In this document: positions 57,723-62,025 of the stretch, piece by piece
Numbering within the stretch: position 1 is the first letter of the stretch
Layout of the letters: the number at the start of each line of letters is the position of its first letter
Assembly (NCBI GenBank): GCA_021372615.1
Contig: JAJFUB010000065.1
Coordinates: 1 to 62,025 of the forward strand
Origin: a bacterium
Lineage (GTDB): Bacteria > Armatimonadota > Zipacnadia > Zipacnadales > UBA11051
Reading direction: 5' to 3'
Length of the DNA stretch: 62,025 bases
The notes under the pieces: generated by a model
Told to the model about the DNA's origin: nothing
The model's input: the letters and a program-made list of their open reading frames with translations, nothing else
Databases searched by the model: none
Made by a program: the position numbers and the translations under genes

Positions 57723-59639
57723 ATGACACGAAAGCGCATCCTGGCCGCAATCATCCTCGTCGCCGTCATCGGGGGCGGGATATGGTTCTGGCGCAAGTCA
57801 GCGGCTGCCAAGGCGGAGGCCGAGGAGCCGGAAACCGAGACCGCCACGGTCGAGCGCAAGGACCTGGCGGTCACCGTCTCGGCCAGCGGCGTACTTGAGC
57901 CGCTGACGACGGTGGAGGTCAAGTCGCGCTCCGGCGGCGAGATCAAGCGGCTCTTTGTCGAGGCCGGGGACGTCGTCCGCGCCCAGCAGTTGCTGGCGCA
58001 GATTGACCCGACGCAGATTCAGAGCAAGGTAGACCAGGCGGCGGCCACGGTCGCGTCCGGCCGGGCGAAGGCCACCCAGGCGAAGCTGGACGCGGCCCTG
58101 CAGGTGACGAAGACCTCGACGGACATCACCAAGTCCGTGGCGGCCGTCGAGGCTGCCCGGGCCAGCGTGGCGGAGGTCGCCGAACAACTGCGCCAGGACC
58201 GACAGACCACGCAGCAGGCCGTCCAGCAGGCCGAGGCCAGCCTGCAGGCGGCCCGCGCGCGCTATGCCCAGGCCCAGGCCGAAGCCGAAGCCGAGCCCGA
58301 GTTGCAGAGCGCCCAGGTGGCCAGCGCCAAGGCCGCGCTGGAAGCCGCGCGGCAAAACCTGGCGAAGGTGAAGGCCGGCCCGCGCGCCCAGGAGATTGCG
58401 CAGGGGCAGGCCGCGCTGCGCAACGCCGAGGCCGCCGTGCGCAACGCCGAGGCCACGCTCAAGCGCCAGCGCGCGCTGCTGGAGAAGGGGTTCGTGTCGC
58501 GCCAGGCCACCGACGACGCGCAGAAGGCCTACGACCAGGCGGTCGCGCAGCGGGACTCGGCCGATGAAGCGCTCAAGCTGCTCCAGGCCGGCAACCGCCC
58601 CGAGGAAATCGCCCAGGCCGAGGCCGAGGCGGCGCGGGCTGAGGCCTCCCTGCGGACCGCCAACGCGAACACGGTGCAGGTGCAGCTCAAGCAGGGGGAC
58701 GTGGAGGCCACGCGACAGGCCATGCACGAGGCGGCCGCCGCCCTGGAGACGGCCAAGGCGCAGCGCAACAACGTGCAAGTGCGGCAGAAGCAACTGGAGG
58801 CGGCACAGGCCTCGGTACGCCAGGCGGAGGCGGCCCTGGCGGCCGCCCGCGCCAACCGCCTGCAGGATGCCGCCAGCCGCCAGTCCGTGCGGGCCTCCCT
58901 TGCCGACCTGCGCAAGCAGACGCTCCAGCTCAGCGAGGCCGCGACTGACCTGAGCTACACCAACGTCTACGCCCCGCGCAGTGGCGTCATCATGCAGAAG
59001 TTCGTCGAAGAGGGCAGCGTCGTCCCGGCCGGCACAGCGGCCCTGAAAGAGGGCACCGGCATCGTCTCCATCGCCGACATCAGCCAGATGTTCGTGCTCG
59101 CCGAGGTGGATGAGGCCGACATGGCGGGCGTCAAGGTCGGTCAGTCAGCGGACGTGACCGCCTCGGTGCTGCCCGACCGCAAGCTCCCTGCCCATGTCGT
59201 CAAGATCTTCCCGATGGGGCAGGAAGACCAGAACGTCGTGCGGTTCCAGGTGCGGGTGCAGATTGACGACCCGCCGGCCGAGCTGCGGCCGGGAATGACC
59301 GCCGATGTGACGGTGCACGTCGCCGAGCGCAAGCAGGTCCTCGTCGTGCCGGATACGGCGATTACGCGGTCGAAGGGCAAGGCGAGCGTGGACGTCATGG
59401 GCGCCAATGGGCAGACCGAGACGCGCGAAGTCCAGGTCGGGTTGAGCAACTGGGAGGACACGGAGATCGTGTCCGGTCTGCAGGAAGGCGAGACGGTGGT
59501 CATCCCGCCGCCGCCGGGGACCGAGTTCCCGTGGATGTCAGGCGCGAAGGGCGCCAAGGGCGCCAAGGGCAGCAAGGACCAGCAGAACCAGCGCACCAAG
59601 GGCCGCATGATGATGCAGTTCCGGAATCGAGGCCGCTAG
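57723..59639 (+). CDS. MacA-like periplasmic adaptor with very long coiled coil
   Basis: The 638-aa protein has one N-terminal membrane helix (ILAAIILVAVIGGGIWFW), a first half-lipoyl segment (GVLEPLTTVEVKSRSGGEIK), a roughly 300-residue Ala/Gln/Arg/Glu coiled-coil hairpin, a second lipoyl half (TNVYAPRSGVIMQKFVEEGS) and beta-barrel and membrane-proximal domains (RFQVRVQIDDPPAELRPGM). E. coli MacA is about 370 residues, so the hairpin is much longer. The C-terminus is GAKGAKGAKGS followed by a basic Met-rich end. It should link the ABC transporter below to an outer-membrane channel or span a wide periplasm. Its stop codon shares a base with the GTG start of the ATPase gene. Confidence 0.88.
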   Translation: MTRKRILAAIILVAVIGGGIWFWRKSAAAKAEAEEPETETATVERKDLAVTVSASGVLEPLTTVEVKSRSGGEIKRLFVEAGDVVRAQQLLAQIDPTQIQSKVDQAAATVASGRAKATQAKLDAALQVTKTSTDITKSVAAVEAARASVAEVAEQLRQDRQTTQQAVQQAEASLQAARARYAQAQAEAEAEPELQSAQVASAKAALEAARQNLAKVKAGPRAQEIAQGQAALRNAEAAVRNAEATLKRQRALLEKGFVSRQATDDAQKAYDQAVAQRDSADEALKLLQAGNRPEEIAQAEAEAARAEASLRTANANTVQVQLKQGDVEATRQAMHEAAAALETAKAQRNNVQVRQKQLEAAQASVRQAEAALAAARANRLQDAASRQSVRASLADLRKQTLQLSEAATDLSYTNVYAPRSGVIMQKFVEEGSVVPAGTAALKEGTGIVSIADISQMFVLAEVDEADMAGVKVGQSADVTASVLPDRKLPAHVVKIFPMGQEDQNVVRFQVRVQIDDPPAELRPGMTADVTVHVAERKQVLVVPDTAITRSKGKASVDVMGANGQTETREVQVGLSNWEDTEIVSGLQEGETVVIPPPPGTEFPWMSGAKGAKGAKGSKDQQNQRTKGRMMMQFRNRGR

Positions 59640-60352
59640 TGGCGGAACCGCTGATCAATGTCTCTGCGCTGGTGAAGACCTATGGCATCGGCGACGCCAC
59701 CGTGCACGCCCTGGCGGGGGTGGACTTGCACATCGCCGCCGGGGATTTCGTGGCCGTCATGGGCCCCTCGGGCTCGGGCAAGACCACCTTCATGAACATC
59801 ATCGGCTGCCTGGACCGCCCGACCAGCGGCTCATACCGCCTGAAGGACGAGACGGTAGAGACGCTGTCGGATGACCGTCTGGCCCAGATCCGCAACCGCC
59901 ACATCGGCTTTGTCTTCCAGAACTTCAACCTCCTGCCCAGCGAAACGGCTCTGCAGAACGTGGAGTTGCCGCTGCTGTACGCCGGGGCGAGTGACCGGCT
60001 GGGGCCGGCGCACGAGGCCCTGGACCGCGTCGGCCTCGCCGACCGGGCCCATCATCGGCCCACCGAATTGTCCGGCGGGCAGCAGCAGCGGGTGGCGATT
60101 GCGCGGGCCCTGGTCCTCAAACCCGCGCTCATTCTCGCCGACGAGCCGACCGGCGCCCTGGACTCCCACACCGGCAGCGAGATCATGGACCTGTTCTGCG
60201 AGCTCAATGCGCAGGGCATCACCCTCATCACGGTCACACACGACTCACGCGTGGCGGCCCGGGCCCGGCGCCTGGTGGAGTTCCTGGACGGCCGGGTGGT
60301 CAGTGACAGCGCCGTGTCCAACGGGAACGGAGGAGGGGGAGGCGAGGCATGA
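59639..60352 (+). CDS. MacB-type ABC transporter ATPase
   Basis: The 237-aa protein begins at GTG 59639, overlapping the adaptor stop. It has Walker A GPSGSGKTT (42-50), a Q-loop in GFVFQNFNLLPSETALQNVE, the ABC signature LSGGQQQRVAIARAL, Walker B LILADEPTGALD and the H-loop in LITVTHD. This is the lipoprotein/macrolide-exporter subfamily. Its stop overlaps the permease start (ATGA), so the three genes are one translationally coupled operon. Confidence 0.95.
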   Translation: MAEPLINVSALVKTYGIGDATVHALAGVDLHIAAGDFVAVMGPSGSGKTTFMNIIGCLDRPTSGSYRLKDETVETLSDDRLAQIRNRHIGFVFQNFNLLPSETALQNVELPLLYAGASDRLGPAHEALDRVGLADRAHHRPTELSGGQQQRVAIARALVLKPALILADEPTGALDSHTGSEIMDLFCELNAQGITLITVTHDSRVAARARRLVEFLDGRVVSDSAVSNGNGGGGGEA

Positions 60353-61560
60353 ACATCACCGAGGCGATCCGCGTCGCGCTGCGCGGGCTGATCGGCAACA
60401 AGCTGCGATCCTTCCTGACGATGCTGGGCATCATCATCGGCGTGGCCGCCGTCATCATCGTGGTCGCCATTGGGCAGGGCCTGAAGAAGGAGACGCTCCA
60501 ACGCATCGAGCGGATGGGCACCAACCTGCTGATGGTCAACCCCGGGCCCTCACGGCGCAGTGGGGTGAGCAGTGAGATCACGGTCATCAACCTCGAGGAG
60601 GAGGACGCCAAGGAGATTCAGGCCAAGGTGAAGGGCATCCGGGGTGTGTCGCCGGAGGTGCAGGGCCGCGTGCAGGCCAAGTACCGCAGCCGCAACACCA
60701 ACACGCGCCTGATCGGCAGCACCACCCCTTACCCCGAGGTCCGCAACTGGAAGGTCGCGGAGGGGCGGTTCTTCACCGACACGGAGATCCGCGGGCGCGC
60801 CCGGGTGTGCGTCCTGGGCAAGGAAGTCGTGGACGAGCTATTCTACGGCCGGCCCTGCATCGGCGAAGTCGTGCGCCTCAAGGGTCTGCCCTTTGAGGTG
60901 ATCGGCACGGCGGCCGAGGTGGGCGGGTCCTGGGGCAATCCTGACAACCAGGTGCTCGCGCCGCTGACGACGGTGGAGCAGCGCGTCCTGGGCCTGGATC
61001 ATCTCACCGGCATCGGCGTCTCGGCGGTCAGCACGGACGCGGTGGACAAGGTGGAGCGCGGCATCGAGGTGCTGCTGCGCCGCCGCCACAAGCTGCGCAC
61101 CGGCCAGCCCAACGACTTCAACATCATGAAGCAGTCCATGTTCATCCAGGACATGGCCGAGGCCGGCGAGACCATGACCAAGCTGCTGGGCAGCATCGCC
61201 CTGGTATCGCTGCTGGTCGGCGGTGTGGGCATCATGAACATCATGCTGGTGTCGGTCACGGAGCGCACGCGCGAGATCGGCGTCCGCAAGGCCGTGGGCG
61301 CCCGCAAGAAGGACATCCTGGCCCAGTTCCTGATCGAGTCGCTGGTGCTCAGCGTCATCGGCGGCCTGATCGGGGTGATCGTCGGGGTGGGGGTGTCGGT
61401 GCTGCTGGGCCGCAGCGGCGCGGGCTGGTCCACGATCATCTCCCCCTTCTCCATCGTCGAGGCTTTCCTCTTCGCCGGCGTGGTCGGCATCTTCTTCGGT
61501 CTGTGGCCCGCCAAGAAGGCCGCGGACATGGACCCAATCGTGGCACTGCGCTACGAGTGA
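60349..61560 (+). CDS. MacB-type ABC transporter permease (FtsX-like)
   Basis: The 403-aa protein has helix 1 (SFLTMLGIIIGVAAVIIVVA), a large periplasmic MacB_PCD domain (residues about 45-270) and a C-terminal FtsX domain with three helices (SIALVSLLVGGVGIMNIMLV, SVIGGLIGVIVGVGVSVLLG, AFLFAGVVGIFFGLWPAKKA) and the coupling segment SVTERTREIGVRKAVGARKK. It drives efflux by mechanotransmission; the substrate is unknown. It ends the operon with PAKKAADMDPIVALRYE. Confidence 0.95.
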   Translation: MNITEAIRVALRGLIGNKLRSFLTMLGIIIGVAAVIIVVAIGQGLKKETLQRIERMGTNLLMVNPGPSRRSGVSSEITVINLEEEDAKEIQAKVKGIRGVSPEVQGRVQAKYRSRNTNTRLIGSTTPYPEVRNWKVAEGRFFTDTEIRGRARVCVLGKEVVDELFYGRPCIGEVVRLKGLPFEVIGTAAEVGGSWGNPDNQVLAPLTTVEQRVLGLDHLTGIGVSAVSTDAVDKVERGIEVLLRRRHKLRTGQPNDFNIMKQSMFIQDMAEAGETMTKLLGSIALVSLLVGGVGIMNIMLVSVTERTREIGVRKAVGARKKDILAQFLIESLVLSVIGGLIGVIVGVGVSVLLGRSGAGWSTIISPFSIVEAFLFAGVVGIFFGLWPAKKAADMDPIVALRYE

Positions 61561-61652
61561 CGGCCCCAGCTCCTAGACCACAGGCCAGGGCGTGACTCCT
61601 GGTTGCCGGCTGGTGGCCTGGGGCGGAGAGGTCTGGCGGGGCGGGGGTCGTG

Positions 61653-61714
61653 GCGTCCGCAGGACGCTCGGCGGTGCACAACACCGCCCCTCAGCCCGGC
61701 GTTTCAACGCCGGG
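61653..61714 (+). repeat. Three-hairpin dispersed element, copy 3
   Basis: Hairpin 1 is GCGTCC-GCA-GGACGC (61653-61667), hairpin 2 GGCGGTG with CACCGCC (61670-61688), the linker CCTCAG follows, and hairpin 3 is CCCGGCGTT-TC-AACGCCGGG (61695-61714). The reverse complement closely matches copy 1 at 16065-16133. A related 13-bp inverted pair (61746-61758 and 61802-61814) follows. The 61561-61952 gap has no gene that I can support. Confidence 0.85.
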
Positions 61715-61952
61715 AAGGAGCGCCCCCCTCTTGCTCAGAAATGCCTTCCGTCCGCAGGCCCGGCGCGGGCACAGACGTTCGCCGGGCGTTCCGCCGACCG
61801 TCCTGCGGACGGAACGGAACGACCAACCTGAAGGGGGGAAAGACGCACACCGGCCCGGACGCTGAAGGTTGTGTTCAGAAAGTCGCCGGCGGGACTCCTC
61901 AGACGCTGTCATCTGTGCTAGACTTGGGCATCACGGCAGCACAGGACACAGG

Positions 61953-62025
61953 ATGCGCGGCACAGTGAAGCCGGTACAGCAACCGTTGTGGGCCACGCCC
62001 GTGCCCGATACCTCGCGGCATCGCC
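61953..62025 (+). CDS. Possible start of a gene cut by the window end
   Basis: An ATG at 61953 opens a frame running to the edge (MRGTVKPVQQPLWATPVPDT, then SRHR). The ribosome-binding site is weak (ACAGG), and 24 codons are too few to judge. It could equally be chance. Confidence 0.3.
   Translation, partial: MRGTVKPVQQPLWATPVPDTSRHR

Overview
The window is high-GC bacterial DNA, roughly two-thirds G+C by eye, with no rRNA and no recognisable insertion sequence. The best lineage clue is the prepilin at 2988-3716. Its N-terminus runs from [11 protein letters not shown] into [17 protein letters not shown], a form I associate with Armatimonadota, although related planctomycete-like lineages cannot be excluded. 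A PEP-CTERM protein, ECF-sigma genes with long extensions, uroporphyrinogen decarboxylase-like (UroD-like) paralogues and many secreted glycan enzymes fit a free-living polysaccharide degrader.

Layout. 1-4912: HtpX start, a secreted glycosidase-like/LamG protein, a prepilin and a UroD-like gene. 4998-6950: a small locus of different texture (49-aa basic protein, ~519-aa cysteine-peptidase-like protein, two long perfect palindromes) next to a tRNA Lys-Glu-Val-Phe cluster. 7773-14539: PEP-CTERM protein, two close UroD-like paralogues, a pentapeptide/K+-channel fusion, a methyltransferase and a CE7 esterase. 14622-25600: STN/carbohydrate-binding protein, DUF4838 protein, sulfatase, ECF sigma fusion, FAD oxidoreductase and TIM-barrel isomerase. 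25686-31419: OPT-like transporter, small unknowns, cobalamin adenosyltransferase and MFS transporter. 31513-57546: a large glycan-catabolic region with a YetA/PL26-like protein, a sulfatase-fold enzyme, a second DUF4838 protein, a DUF4091 protein, a LamG/TIM-barrel protein, deacetylases, a heparinase II/III-like protein, an SGNH hydrolase, two Gfo/Idh/MocA oxidoreductases and another isomerase; a toxin-antitoxin pair sits inside it. 57723-61560: a MacAB-type efflux operon.

How it may work together (inference). Secreted enzymes with signal peptides would trim a sulfated, acetylated and possibly methylated polysaccharide. Gfo/Idh/MocA dehydrogenases, TIM-barrel isomerases and the FAD enzyme would process unusual sugars inside the cell. 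The three UroD-like proteins resemble the MtaA/CmuA branch that handles corrinoid-bound methyl groups, and CobO (29591-30118) makes adenosylcobalamin. No corrinoid-binding protein or haem-pathway gene is visible here, so the methyl-transfer idea is tentative.

The most unusual signal is not a gene. The intergenic regions, and three coding regions, carry many short perfect palindromes. One class is a composite three-hairpin element with three copies (16065-16133, 16208-16268, 61653-61714) whose linkers are conserved while the stems vary with compensating changes. Another palindrome occurs both between genes (48412-48470) and in frame inside a sulfatase gene (21085-21132), sharing 32 identical bases. 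An 8-bp tandem repeat family (unit GGGATGNN) occurs at 49706-49761 and inside the 5' end of a membrane-protein gene (46089-46120). The other main candidates for new biology are the 4998-6950 locus and a sulfatase-fold enzyme with Thr at the nucleophile position (34596-36071).
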